A stretch of DNA of 13,266 nucleotides from Clostridia bacterium (lineage in GTDB: Bacteria > Bacillota > Clostridia > Oscillospirales > RGIG577). The DNA is taken from positions 1-13,266 of the forward strand of contig JAFOLN010000078.1 of assembly GCA_017419325.1 (NCBI GenBank), given 5' to 3'. The notes beneath the pieces are model-generated. The model made no database searches and was not told where the DNA came from. It worked only from the letters and a program-made list of their open reading frames with translations. Positions 1 through 6,896 of this stretch are shown here, in pieces; the stretch's first letter is position 1, and each line of letters begins with the position of its first letter. Both the position numbers and the translations under genes were made by a program.

Positions 1-75
1 CATGAGAGGGAGGAGCGCTTCAGAAGCGCCGAATTCATAAAAGAGCACCCGATGGCACGGGAGTGCCTTCAGTAA
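1..75 (+). CDS. Possible C-terminal end of an upstream gene (partial)
   Basis: Frame 1 is open from the window edge to a TAA at 73-75, giving 24 residues ending in EFIKEHPMARECLQ. The other two plus-strand frames stop within the first 40 bases. The sequence becomes AT-rich right after the TAA, as expected on leaving a gene. The fragment is too short to assign to a family, and an open frame of this length can occur by chance. Confidence 0.4.
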   Translation, partial: HEREERFRSAEFIKEHPMARECLQ

Positions 76-103
76 TTTTATGAAATTTATTTTTGTGATT
101 TTG

Positions 104-132
104 TTGACAACGGATTTTTAAAGGTGTATAAT
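104..132 (+). promoter_or_regulatory. Consensus sigma-A promoter of the iron operon
   Basis: A perfect -35 box TTGACA (104-109) and a perfect -10 box TATAAT (127-132) are separated by exactly 17 nt. Transcription should start near 138-140, leaving a leader of about 205 nt before the first start codon at 345. A promoter this close to consensus needs no activator, so control is probably by repression. The repeated palindromes that begin about 8 bases after the predicted start fit that. It is the only good promoter I see before the 14-gene series. Confidence 0.88.
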
Positions 133-146
133 GCAAAACGATTAAG

Positions 147-162
147 GTTAGTAAAATCTAAC
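147..162. promoter_or_regulatory. Operator-like palindrome, copy 1 (GTTAG-N6-CTAAC)
   Basis: GTTAGTAAAATCTAAC has two perfect 5-bp arms around a 6-bp AT-rich centre. It begins about 8 bp downstream of the predicted transcription start, where a bound protein would block initiation or elongation. The TTAG...CTAA core resembles sites of DtxR/IdeR/MntR-type metal repressors, although the arm spacing differs from the classic IdeR box. The binding protein is inferred, not shown. Confidence 0.72.
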
Positions 163-202
163 TCGGGGGTCGGAGCAATCCGGCTTTAATTTAAGCCCTG
201 CG

Positions 203-218
203 GTTAGAAATGTCTAAC
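203..218. promoter_or_regulatory. Operator-like palindrome, copy 2 (GTTAG-N6-CTAAC)
   Basis: GTTAGAAATGTCTAAC has the same 5-bp arms and 6-bp spacing as copy 1, and starts 56 bp after it. The centre differs from copies 1 and 3 while the arms are identical. That is the pattern expected if the arms are under selection as a protein-binding site. Confidence 0.72.
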
Positions 219-263
219 TTGTATCGAACAGTCGGTCTGACCGGCTTTATTTTAAGGCTGTGG

Positions 264-279
264 GTTAGTAAAAACTAAC
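264..279. promoter_or_regulatory. Operator-like palindrome, copy 3 (GTTAGT-AAAA-ACTAAC)
   Basis: GTTAGTAAAAACTAAC is the most symmetrical copy, with 6-bp arms around AAAA. It starts 61 bp after copy 2. Its right arm is also the first of three CTAAC-containing direct repeats at 275, 295 and 315, so the palindromes and the direct repeats are continuous. Confidence 0.72.
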
Positions 280-334
280 AAAAGTTTGTACCGGCTAACA
301 AAAGTTTATCAAAGCTAACATAGGTTTGGAGACG
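275..334 (+). repeat. Three direct repeats with an exact 20-bp period
   Basis: CTAACAAAAGTTT occurs at 275-287 and 295-307, and CTAACATAGGTTT at 315-327. The starts are exactly 20 bp apart, about two helical turns, so equal proteins would sit on the same face of the DNA. Each holds one CTAAC half-site of the upstream palindromes. The last period runs into GGAG (328-331), the best ribosome-binding candidate for the first gene. Confidence 0.7.
328..331 (+). promoter_or_regulatory. Weak, distant ribosome binding site for the FTR1 gene
   Basis: GGAG at 328-331 lies 13 nt before the ATG at 345, while AGGA at 340-343 lies only 1 nt before it. Neither has the 5-9 nt spacing seen at the other genes here. 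ATG 345 is still the best start because it gives a proper signal peptide and no closer in-frame start exists. The first gene of the operon may therefore be translated inefficiently or under control. Confidence 0.4.
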
Positions 335-344
335 ATCACAGGAA

Positions 345-1616
345 ATGAACAAATCAAGACGTGTAATCAGAGTGCTTGCGCTCCTTCTCATACTTACCGT
401 ATGCGTCGGGGTGTACGCGGGCGCGGAAAGCGAATTTGCAACATGGAATGAAGTCGTTGATACGATGGACGCCGTGCTTGACAACTCGTATGCCGCGTAT
501 GAAAGCGGAGACGCGGATGCCGCGTTCAAGGGCGTAAACGAGGCCTACTACGGCTATTACGAAACAACGGGCTTTGAACGCATAGTAATGGGCTACATAT
601 CCGGCTCACGAAAGACGGAGGTCGAGCTTCAGTTCACGAACTGCAAGTCGGCCGCCAAAAAAGGCGTGCCCGTTGAGGAATACAAGGAAGAAATAGAAAA
701 ACTCAAGGCAATGCTCAGAGAGGACGCGAACATCCTTGACGGCACATCGTCGGGTTCGTCCGAAAGCGCGGGCGGCACGGGAAGCAGCGTGGCCACGTTC
801 TTTGCCTGCTTCGGAATTATACTCCGTGAGGGCATAGAGGCTATCCTCGTCGTGGGCGCGATCATTGCGTACCTCGTAAAATCGGGCAACGGCTCAAAGC
901 TACGCCCCGTATACTGGGGCTCCGTGCTTGCGATAGTATTAAGCTTCGTTGCCGCATGGCTCTTAAACGCGCTGAAGCTTGCAAACGCGGCGCCGCAGGA
1001 GATAATCGAGGGCGTCACCGCTCTTATCGCGGTTGTCGTACTCTTCTGGGTCAGCAACTGGATGGTATCGAAGTCCGAGTCCGAGGCCTGGTCGAGATAC
1101 ATCGAGGGCAAGGTACAAAGCGGCGTTCAGGCGGGCAGCATGTTCGCCCTGGGCTTTACGGCCTTCCTCGCGGTGTTCAGAGAGGGCGCGGAGGTAATAC
1201 TCTTTTACCAGCCGCTGCTTGCGGACGCCGAGAGCACCGCTCCCGTATGGGGCGGCTTTGCGGTGGGCTGCGTAGTGCTTGTGTTCATCTACCTTGCAAT
1301 ACGCTACTGGTCGGTAAGACTTCCCTTGAAGCCGTTCTTCCTCGCAACGAGCATACTGATGTTCATAATGTCCATCGCGTTCCTGGGCTCGGGCATAAAG
1401 GAGCTTATCGAGGGCGACGTTATAATAATGACTCCCGTATCGTGGGTTCCGTCGAATCCCGTGCTCGAGGTGCTGGGCGTATATCCCTGTGTTCAGACGC
1501 TCGTTCCGCAGCTTATACTGCTCATCGTAACGGTCATAACCTTCGTTTTGCAGATTAAGAGAAACAACAGGCTCAAGAGAGAAGCAGAAGAAGCAAGGGC
1601 GAACGGACAGGCATAA
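345..1616 (+). CDS. ftr1: FTR1-family high-affinity iron permease
   Basis: This 423-residue protein is an FTR1/EfeU-type inner-membrane iron permease and should move iron across the cytoplasmic membrane. Residues 1-27 are a signal peptide. Residues 28-145 form a charged, helical extracytoplasmic domain ending in a Ser/Gly linker. About seven membrane helices follow (roughly 150-177, 187-210, 218-240, 262-290, 301-320, 330-350, 385-404). The family's paired iron-binding motifs are both present: REGIE (161-165) and REGAE (279-283), each inside a helix. The signal peptide and N-terminal domain match the longer FTR1 forms found beside P19, such as C. jejuni Cj1658 and E. coli FetM, rather than short EfeU. 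It is the first gene after the promoter and repeated operator sites, so control by metal is likely. P19 follows 67 nt downstream. Confidence 0.95.
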   Translation: MNKSRRVIRVLALLLILTVCVGVYAGAESEFATWNEVVDTMDAVLDNSYAAYESGDADAAFKGVNEAYYGYYETTGFERIVMGYISGSRKTEVELQFTNCKSAAKKGVPVEEYKEEIEKLKAMLREDANILDGTSSGSSESAGGTGSSVATFFACFGIILREGIEAILVVGAIIAYLVKSGNGSKLRPVYWGSVLAIVLSFVAAWLLNALKLANAAPQEIIEGVTALIAVVVLFWVSNWMVSKSESEAWSRYIEGKVQSGVQAGSMFALGFTAFLAVFREGAEVILFYQPLLADAESTAPVWGGFAVGCVVLVFIYLAIRYWSVRLPLKPFFLATSILMFIMSIAFLGSGIKELIEGDVIIMTPVSWVPSNPVLEVLGVYPCVQTLVPQLILLIVTVITFVLQIKRNNRLKREAEEARANGQA

Positions 1617-1683
1617 AGAAGGACTTGACTTTTCCCAAAAGGAAGAGAGAGTTATATAAAAAATACATAGGAGGGTAAACACA

Positions 1684-2310
1684 ATGAATTTAAAGAAGAT
1701 CGGTGCAATAGCACTGGCAGGCGTTATGGGCGTTGCGCTTCTCGCAGGCTGCAGCAATGCAAAGCAGGAGGAAGAAGCACAGCAGGACGTACAGGTTGAA
1801 GAGCAGGGCGCGGCTGCCGCTCCCGGCGAAGAGGCCGGATTTACCGAGTATCCGATAGGCGACGAGGAATTTGATGTAGAATATCTCCACATCGCGGCTG
1901 TATACTTCCAGGCAGTAACGATGGATCCCGCTTCCGGTCTTTCCCCCGAAGAGGCTGACATCCACATCGAGGCTGACGTTTCCGCACTTGCAAACGACCT
2001 GGGCTTTGGCACCGGCGACTGGGTTCCGTATCTGACCATCGACTATAAGGTATTAAGAGAAGACGGTTCCGAGGTTGAAGGCGGCAGCGGCACGTTCATG
2101 CCGATGGCAGCAAGCGACGGCCCGCACTACGGCGCAAACATCAAGATGCCCGAGGGCGCAGGCACCTATGCACTCCAGCTCACCATCCATCACCCCAACG
2201 AGAACGGTTACCTTCTCCACGTTGACGAAGAGACCGGCGTTACCGGACGTTTCCCGGCAGACCCGATCGTTGTAACGTTTGAGAACTGGGAGTACATCCC
2301 CGTAAACTGA
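1684..2310 (+). CDS. p19: P19/Tp34-family metal-binding lipoprotein
   Basis: A 208-residue iron-transport lipoprotein of the P19/FetP/Tp34 family, the surface partner that hands metal to FTR1. The N-terminus has a lipobox LAGC with lipidated Cys23. A Glu-rich linker (about 27-50) precedes the immunoglobulin-like domain from about 52. By comparison with the published C. jejuni P19 and E. coli FetP sites (two His, another His, Met, Glu), the likely ligands are His94 and Glu96 (HIE), Met141 and His148 (seven apart, as in the family), and His179 in HVDEETGV. The assignment of the last His is tentative because His169 and His170 are near. Lipid anchoring replaces the periplasmic location of Gram-negative P19 and suits a cell with one membrane. 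AGGAGGG at 1669-1675, 8 nt before the ATG, is a very strong ribosome binding site. Confidence 0.95.
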   Translation: MNLKKIGAIALAGVMGVALLAGCSNAKQEEEAQQDVQVEEQGAAAAPGEEAGFTEYPIGDEEFDVEYLHIAAVYFQAVTMDPASGLSPEEADIHIEADVSALANDLGFGTGDWVPYLTIDYKVLREDGSEVEGGSGTFMPMAASDGPHYGANIKMPEGAGTYALQLTIHHPNENGYLLHVDEETGVTGRFPADPIVVTFENWEYIPVN

Positions 2311-2347
2311 TTCAGTTAAAAATTAGTTTGATACCGATATAAACCAA

Positions 2348-2399
2348 AGAAACATTCCCGAAGCCGGGCCGATACTGCGCCCGGCTTGAGAATGTTTTT
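2348..2399 (+). terminator. Intrinsic terminator or attenuator between p19 and the DUF2318 gene
   Basis: A long stem-loop has a GC-rich inner stem AAGCCGGGC/GCCCGGCTT (2361-2369/2379-2387) and an outer stem AAACATTC/GAATGTTT (2350-2357/2390-2397). It ends in TTTTT (2395-2399). No new promoter is evident before the next gene at 2448, so read-through is probably needed. The likely role is partial termination, giving more ftr1-p19 message than downstream message. Confidence 0.75.
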
Positions 2400-2407
2400 G
2401 GCGCGCT

Positions 2408-2426
2408 ATTTCGGATTTTGCGAAAT
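2408..2426. repeat. Small inverted repeat upstream of the DUF2318 gene
   Basis: ATTTCG (2408-2413) and CGAAAT (2421-2426) are perfect 6-bp arms around a 7-bp centre. It lies between the p19 terminator and the AGGAGGG ribosome binding site at 2433-2439. It might be a protein site or a small RNA hairpin, or chance. It does not resemble the leader palindromes. Confidence 0.3.
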
Positions 2427-2447
2427 GGCAAAAGGAGGGCATGAAAA

Positions 2448-3692
2448 ATGCTTAAATATATGATACAGGTCGTAAGCGACCTGCTTGTAACGGGTATTCT
2501 TGTGGGAATGCTGTCCGCGTTTATCGTCATGACAGACGGTGAGCAGGGGAAAAAGACGGTGCGCACGGGCTTTATAATAGGCATTATCGTCTCGGTCATC
2601 ATGGCGATATACAAAAACGTGGTCTACCATGTGGACTCGAACATCTGGAACCTTCGCATCCTTATCGTTTCCCTTATAGCGGCCGTGCTGTTTTTTGCGC
2701 TTTCGGGAAGAAAGAAGGCAGGCGAAGGGAAATCGAAGCTTCACCGCATCGCCTCTGTCGTGCTTATGGCAACGTGGATGGTCTATGCGCTTCCTAATGT
2801 GCTGGGCTACCCCTTCAACTTTGACCTCGCCAACAGCTCGGTGCTTTCAACTGACTTCTTTTACAGGCTCATAGGCTGGATATTCGGTCTTGCCATAGTA
2901 GTGGTTGCGGGCATATTCGCACGGTTCCTTTCAAAGCAGCTCGATATTTCCACGCTTAAAAAGGTGTTTTACATACTCATAATTGTAAACATGGTATGTC
3001 AGGCGTCCGTAGTGCTCAGAGTGCTGCTTTCAAAGCGGTTCATACCGTCGAACAAGGCGCTTTTCTCCTTAATGACGACGACGTACAATCACAGCGACTT
3101 TTTTATTTACTTATCCCTTATAATAGCCGCAGCAATACCCGTTATCCTTTGGATAAGAAGCGTTCGTCAGAACGAGCCGTATGACAATCCGGCGCAGCGA
3201 AGAAGGATCAAATCAGTCTGGCGCAAGCGAAGAATAGGCTCGGTTGTTCTTATAATTTGTTTCGTCTTGGGTGTGCTGAATTTAACGGTCGTAAGGGCGG
3301 CCGATGAGCGCGAGGTGGAGCTTTCCCCGTCGGAGGAATGCGAGGTGCGTGACGGCGGCGTATACGTATCGCTTGAGCAGGTGGCGGACGGCCATCTCCA
3401 CAGGTTCACATACGTCACGGACAACGGCGTGGGCGTAAGGTTCATCGTAATAAAGAAGCCCAATTCCTCCTCCTACGGCATAGGCCTCGACGCCTGCGAC
3501 GTATGCGGCGAAACGGGCTACTTCGAGCGAAACGGACAGGTGGTCTGCAAGCTCTGCGACGTTGTTATGAATATAAACACCATCGGCTTCAAGGGCGGAT
3601 GCAACCCCATCCCCGTATCATACAGCGTTGAAAACGGTTATATCGTGCTCCCGACGGCCGAGCTTACGGAGCATGAGGCGGAATTCAAGTGA
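2448..3692 (+). CDS. DUF2318 membrane protein with CxxC/CxxC domain
   Basis: A 414-residue membrane protein of the DUF2318 family, regularly found with P19 and FTR1 (C. jejuni Cj1660 position). About eight hydrophobic helices span residues 9-283 (roughly 9-29, 41-57, 69-86, 101-120, 141-159, 171-190, 217-236, 264-283). The C-terminal domain (about 287-414) should lie outside the membrane. It contains DGHLHRF (His316, His318), then CDVC (350-353), CKLC (367-370) and Cys385 in the conserved stretch NTIGFKGGCNPIP. The two CxxC pairs suggest a metal or Fe-S centre or a redox-active dithiol. The domain has been called Fe-S-containing by similarity, but its exact function is unknown. Start choice: AGGAGGG (2433-2439) is 8 nt before ATG 2448. 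An ATG at 2441 opens only a four-codon frame. The permease gene follows after 15 nt. Confidence 0.92.
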   Translation: MLKYMIQVVSDLLVTGILVGMLSAFIVMTDGEQGKKTVRTGFIIGIIVSVIMAIYKNVVYHVDSNIWNLRILIVSLIAAVLFFALSGRKKAGEGKSKLHRIASVVLMATWMVYALPNVLGYPFNFDLANSSVLSTDFFYRLIGWIFGLAIVVVAGIFARFLSKQLDISTLKKVFYILIIVNMVCQASVVLRVLLSKRFIPSNKALFSLMTTTYNHSDFFIYLSLIIAAAIPVILWIRSVRQNEPYDNPAQRRRIKSVWRKRRIGSVVLIICFVLGVLNLTVVRAADEREVELSPSEECEVRDGGVYVSLEQVADGHLHRFTYVTDNGVGVRFIVIKKPNSSSYGIGLDACDVCGETGYFERNGQVVCKLCDVVMNINTIGFKGGCNPIPVSYSVENGYIVLPTAELTEHEAEFK

Positions 3693-3694
3693 TC

Positions 3695-3701
3695 GGGAGG
3701 G
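3695..3701 (+). promoter_or_regulatory. Ribosome binding site that fixes a TTG start
   Basis: GGGAGGG at 3695-3701 is 6 nt before TTG 3708. The next in-frame ATG is at 3720, further than usual from this site. The TTG start also gives the short basic N-terminus expected of this permease family. Confidence 0.7.
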
Positions 3702-3707
3702 ATATAA

Positions 3708-5000
3708 TTGTTTCTTAGAATGATAAGAGGCGTGCTTATGCGCCAGCGCGGCAAAATGCTTATGATAGCCTTCACCATTGCTCTTGGCGCATCGCTTGCT
3801 ACGGCCATGCTCAACGTAATGATGGACGTTGAGGACAAGGTAAATCAGGAGCTGAAGGCTTACGGCGCAAACATAACCGTCGTATCGAAGGAGGCGTCGA
3901 TGCTCTCCGACCTTTACGACGTAAGCGGCGACGCGGACACTGCCGGCGCGTACCTCCGCGAGGACGAGCTTGGCAACATTAAGACGATATTCTGGGCGTT
4001 CAACATAGTTGACTTTGCCCCCTTTATAGACACCACCGCAAAGCTTAACGGCCATGAAGACGTAAGGCTTGTGGGCACATGGTTCAACCACCATATGGAT
4101 CTGCCCACGGGCGAAACGCTTGACACGGGCATACAGAACCTTCGAAGCTGGTGGGACGTGACGGACGGCGCATGGCTTGACGAGCAGGCGGCAAACAGCG
4201 CCGACGTGTGCATGGTGGGCGCGCTTGTGGCCGAAAGAGAGGGCATAGGCGCGGGCGACGTTATAAACGTGGCCACCTCCTACGGCACCAGGGAGCTTAC
4301 CGTGGTCGGCGTGTTCGACGCGGGCGGCGACGAGGACGCCGAGGTCTTCGCGCCGATGGACATGGTGCAGGAGCTTTCAAATACGGACGGACGACTTACG
4401 AGCATCGAGGTCAGCGCCCTTACGACGCCCGACAACGAGCTTGCGAGAAAGGCGGCGAAGGACCCGTCGTCTCTGTCCATAGCCCAGTATGAAACGTGGT
4501 ACTGCACGGCATACGCAAGCTCCATCTGCTATCAGATACAGGAGGTAATAACAGACTCCGTGGCGGCTCCCGTAAGGCAGATAGCCGAATCGGAGGGCGC
4601 TATACTCGATAAGACGAAGCTTCTTATGATACTCATAACGGTGCTTGCGCTTATCGGCTCCGCTCTGGGCATTTCAAACCTTGTAACGGCCAGCGTTATG
4701 GAAAGAAGCCAGGAAATAGGACTCTTAAAGGCCATAGGAGCCCACGACGGCATGATATCGCGGCTCGTGCTTACGGAGATAATAATAACGGCGATAATAG
4801 GCGGCATAATCGGATATTTCGCGGGCATCGGCTTTGCGCAGATAGTCGGCCATTCCGTTTTCGGCTCCGCCATAGACATAAAGCTCATGATAATACCGAT
4901 AGTTGCGATACTTGTCGTGGCCGTAACGCTTGCGGGCAGCATTCCCGCCGTGCGTATGGTATTAAGACTTGAGCCGGCAGAAGTGCTTCACGGGCGTTAA
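3708..5000 (+). CDS. FtsX/MacB-like ABC transporter permease (P19 locus, first)
   Basis: A 430-residue permease with the MacB-type layout: one N-terminal helix (about 18-38), a large extracytoplasmic domain (39-300), then three C-terminal helices (304-326, 355-378, 391-414) forming the FtsX domain. The hallmark ERSQEIGLLKAIGA (332-345) and the terminal LEPAEVLHGR are present. It matches the position of Cj1661 in the C. jejuni cluster. In the extracytoplasmic part, AYGANITVVS (51-60) is shared with the next gene. WFNHHM (125-130), Cys266 and Cys274 are possible metal or redox residues, which is speculation. MacB-type transporters usually do not move a substrate through the membrane. They drive movements in extracytoplasmic partners, so this complex probably works on P19 or DUF2318 to release or pass on iron. 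It starts at TTG, and the paired permease begins 12 nt after its stop. Confidence 0.9.
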   Translation: MFLRMIRGVLMRQRGKMLMIAFTIALGASLATAMLNVMMDVEDKVNQELKAYGANITVVSKEASMLSDLYDVSGDADTAGAYLREDELGNIKTIFWAFNIVDFAPFIDTTAKLNGHEDVRLVGTWFNHHMDLPTGETLDTGIQNLRSWWDVTDGAWLDEQAANSADVCMVGALVAEREGIGAGDVINVATSYGTRELTVVGVFDAGGDEDAEVFAPMDMVQELSNTDGRLTSIEVSALTTPDNELARKAAKDPSSLSIAQYETWYCTAYASSICYQIQEVITDSVAAPVRQIAESEGAILDKTKLLMILITVLALIGSALGISNLVTASVMERSQEIGLLKAIGAHDGMISRLVLTEIIITAIIGGIIGYFAGIGFAQIVGHSVFGSAIDIKLMIIPIVAILVVAVTLAGSIPAVRMVLRLEPAEVLHGR

Positions 5001-5012
5001 GGGGGAGTTAAA

Positions 5013-6176
5013 ATGACAAAGCGAAAAATGTATTTTCGGATGATAACAACGTCCCTCATGCGCAGACGCTCGAGGATGCTCGTGGCGCTTCTTGCAATCG
5101 CGGTGGGCGCGACGATACTGTCCGGACTTGTAACAATATACTATGACGTGCCCCGTCAGATGGGCGCGCAGTTTCGTAACTACGGCGCGAATATGATACT
5201 GCTTCCCGCGTCGTCGGATACGCCTCTTAATGAGGATACGCTTGATCGTGCGCTTACGCACATAAGCGAGTCAAAGCTTGTGGGCGTTGCGCCTTACAGG
5301 TATGAGAACGTAACGATAAACGAGCTTCCCGTAAGGGTCGCCGCAACCGACATGGAGGGCGCGAAGAAAACGTCGCCCTACTGGCAGGTGTCGGGCGAAT
5401 GGCCCTCAAAGCCGGGAGAAGTAATGGTGGGTAAGAACAAGGCGTCCGGCATGGCGTTCCGTGTCGGCGACACGCTTGAGATAGTCTACACCCCCGAAAC
5501 GGAAAGCGACGACCCGCAGGTCATCGCGGACAGCAGGATAAGAAAGACGTTCACCGTGTCGGGCATACTTGACACGGGCGGAAGCGAGGAGGACTACTTT
5601 TTTATCCCCCTTGAGGATATTGAGGAGCTTACGGGCGTAAAGGGCGTCTATGACGTGGCGGAGCTGAGCATTTCCGCGACGCAGACGGAGCTTACGTCCA
5701 TGTCCGACGCCATAAGGACGAATGTGCCCGAGGTTTCGGCGCGCGCCGTAAAGCGCGTGGCTCAGTCGGAGACGACGGTGCTTACAAAGCTTCAGGCGCT
5801 TGTGTTCCTCGTTACCGTGGTGGTGCTTCTTCTTACGATGATCTGCGTTGCAACGACTATGATGGCCGTGGCGACGGAGAGACGAAAGGAGATAGCGTTA
5901 AGAAAGGCGCTGGGCGCGTCCAACCGCAATATTATACGCGAGTTCATGGGCGAGGGGCTGCTTCTCGGCGGCATAGGCGGCATAATCGGCTCGGGTCTCG
6001 GCTTTGCCTTCGCGCAGATAGTGAGCATGAAGGTTTTCAACAGCTCTATCGAGTTCCAGCCGCTTATCCTTCCGGCCACGATAATAATTTCCGTTATAGT
6101 TACGGGACTTGCGTGCCTGCTGCCCGTTCGCAGCGCGACCGAGGTCGAGCCGGCAATAGTCCTCAAGGGTGAATAA
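5013..6176 (+). CDS. FtsX/MacB-like ABC transporter permease (P19 locus, second)
   Basis: A 387-residue partner of the preceding permease, with the same architecture: helix 22-43, extracytoplasmic domain about 44-258, then helices 262-286, 312-338 and 349-370. The FtsX hallmark ERRKEIALRKALGAS (289-303) and the ending VEPAIVLKGE are clear. It matches Cj1662 by order. The extracytoplasmic domain has NYGANMILLP (56-65), aligning with the equivalent stretch of the first permease, so the two are diverged paralogues that probably form a heterodimer. GGGGGAG at 5001-5007, 5 nt before the ATG, is the ribosome binding site. The ATPase gene follows after 15 nt. The exact cargo or partner is unproven for this family. 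Confidence 0.9.
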   Translation: MTKRKMYFRMITTSLMRRRSRMLVALLAIAVGATILSGLVTIYYDVPRQMGAQFRNYGANMILLPASSDTPLNEDTLDRALTHISESKLVGVAPYRYENVTINELPVRVAATDMEGAKKTSPYWQVSGEWPSKPGEVMVGKNKASGMAFRVGDTLEIVYTPETESDDPQVIADSRIRKTFTVSGILDTGGSEEDYFFIPLEDIEELTGVKGVYDVAELSISATQTELTSMSDAIRTNVPEVSARAVKRVAQSETTVLTKLQALVFLVTVVVLLLTMICVATTMMAVATERRKEIALRKALGASNRNIIREFMGEGLLLGGIGGIIGSGLGFAFAQIVSMKVFNSSIEFQPLILPATIIISVIVTGLACLLPVRSATEVEPAIVLKGE

Positions 6177-6191
6177 AAAGGAGATAATGAT

Positions 6192-6896
6192 ATGAGTCTT
6201 TTGGAGCTTAAACACGTTTCTAAAATATACGGAGACCTTCACGCGCTGGACGACGTGAGCATGAAGGTGGACACGGGCGAATGGGTGGCCATAATGGGCC
6301 CCTCCGGCTCGGGCAAGAGCACTATGATGAACATAATCGGCTGCATGGATAAGCCGTCTCTCGGCGAGGTGCTTCTTGACGGCGTTGATATATCAAAGGA
6401 GAGCAGCAAGAACCTTACCGATATACGCCGCGACAAGATAGGACTTATATTTCAGCAGTTCCATCTTATAAACTACCTTACGGCGCTTGAGAACGTCATG
6501 GTGGCGCAGTATTACCACAGCATGCCCGACGAAAAGGAGGCAATGGAGGCACTGGCGAGAGTCGGTCTTGCCGACCGCGCAAAGCATCTGCCCAGCCAGC
6601 TTTCCGGCGGCGAGCAGCAGCGCGTATGCATAGCGAGGGCGCTTATAAACTACCCGGAGATAATTCTTGCGGACGAACCCACGGGCAACCTTGACGAGGC
6701 AAACGAGAACATCGTGCTGGACGTCTTCAGACAGCTCCACCGCGACGGCTCCACGCTCATCGTCGTAACCCACGACCCGGAGGTGGCCGAGGTGGCGGGA
6801 CGCACGGTTGTGCTCCGTAACGGCAGGCTGACCGAGGAGATAATAAACGAAAATTTTGAACAGCAGATGGCTGAATTTGCGAAGGGAGCGAAATAA
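6192..6896 (+). CDS. ABC transporter ATP-binding protein (MacB/LolD type, P19 locus)
   Basis: A 234-residue cytoplasmic ATPase that energises the two preceding permeases (Cj1663 position). All nucleotide-binding motifs are intact: Walker A GPSGSGKST (36-44), Q-loop Gln88, signature LSGGEQQR (137-144), Walker B IILADEP (157-163) and switch His194. The pattern GNLDEAN after Walker B is typical of the MacB/LolD/FtsE branch. AAAGGAG (6177-6183) is 8 nt before ATG 6192. It ends one base before the next gene's start codon, so the flavin-binding lipoprotein is very likely on the same transcript and translationally coupled. Confidence 0.95.
   Translation: MSLLELKHVSKIYGDLHALDDVSMKVDTGEWVAIMGPSGSGKSTMMNIIGCMDKPSLGEVLLDGVDISKESSKNLTDIRRDKIGLIFQQFHLINYLTALENVMVAQYYHSMPDEKEAMEALARVGLADRAKHLPSQLSGGEQQRVCIARALINYPEIILADEPTGNLDEANENIVLDVFRQLHRDGSTLIVVTHDPEVAEVAGRTVVLRNGRLTEEIINENFEQQMAEFAKGAK

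Larger units (their letters stand above)
147..263 (+). repeat. Two imperfect tandem leader units, each palindrome plus hairpin
   Basis: Bases 147-202 and 203-263 are diverged copies of one unit. Each starts with the GTTAG-N6-CTAAC palindrome, continues with a GTCGG...CCGGC stem, and ends with CCGGCTTTA-TTTAAG and a short G/C stretch before the next GTTAG. In unit 1 the stem lies at about 168-185, with a GCAA (GNRA-type) tetraloop at 175-178. In unit 2 the matching stem is 231-235/241-245 with loop TCTGA. In unit 1, GGCTT (182-186) can instead pair with AAGCC (193-197), which excludes the first hairpin. A third palindrome at 264 starts what may be a truncated third unit. Confidence 0.6.

Noticed and set aside
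54..67. GGCAC/GTGCC hairpin as terminator of the upstream gene
   Set aside because: Only five base pairs with no T-run directly after it, and it lies inside the likely coding end. Too weak to call.
147..334. CRISPR array or metabolite riboswitch in the repeated leader
   Set aside because: The repeats are short palindromes with partly similar spacers, not uniform repeats with unique spacers. I recognise no known riboswitch core.
139..344. Classical Fur box
   Set aside because: No GATAATGATAATCATTATC-like sequence is present. The repeated motif is GTTAG-N6-CTAAC, closer to DtxR-type half-sites.
1625..1660. Internal promoter before p19 (TTGACT and TATAAA-like sequence)
   Set aside because: The -35-like TTGACT is 21-24 nt from any -10-like hexamer, well outside the usual 16-18 nt spacing.
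963..2039. Long minus-strand open frame (358 codons) across ftr1 and p19
   Set aside because: It spans an intergenic gap and two strongly supported plus-strand genes, has low-complexity Arg/Tyr/Ser-rich translation, and no ribosome binding site. It is a by-product of GC-rich codon use.
2441..2455. ATG at 2441 as start of a gene
   Set aside because: It reads only four codons before a stop and is 1 nt from the ribosome binding site. ATG 2448 has correct spacing.
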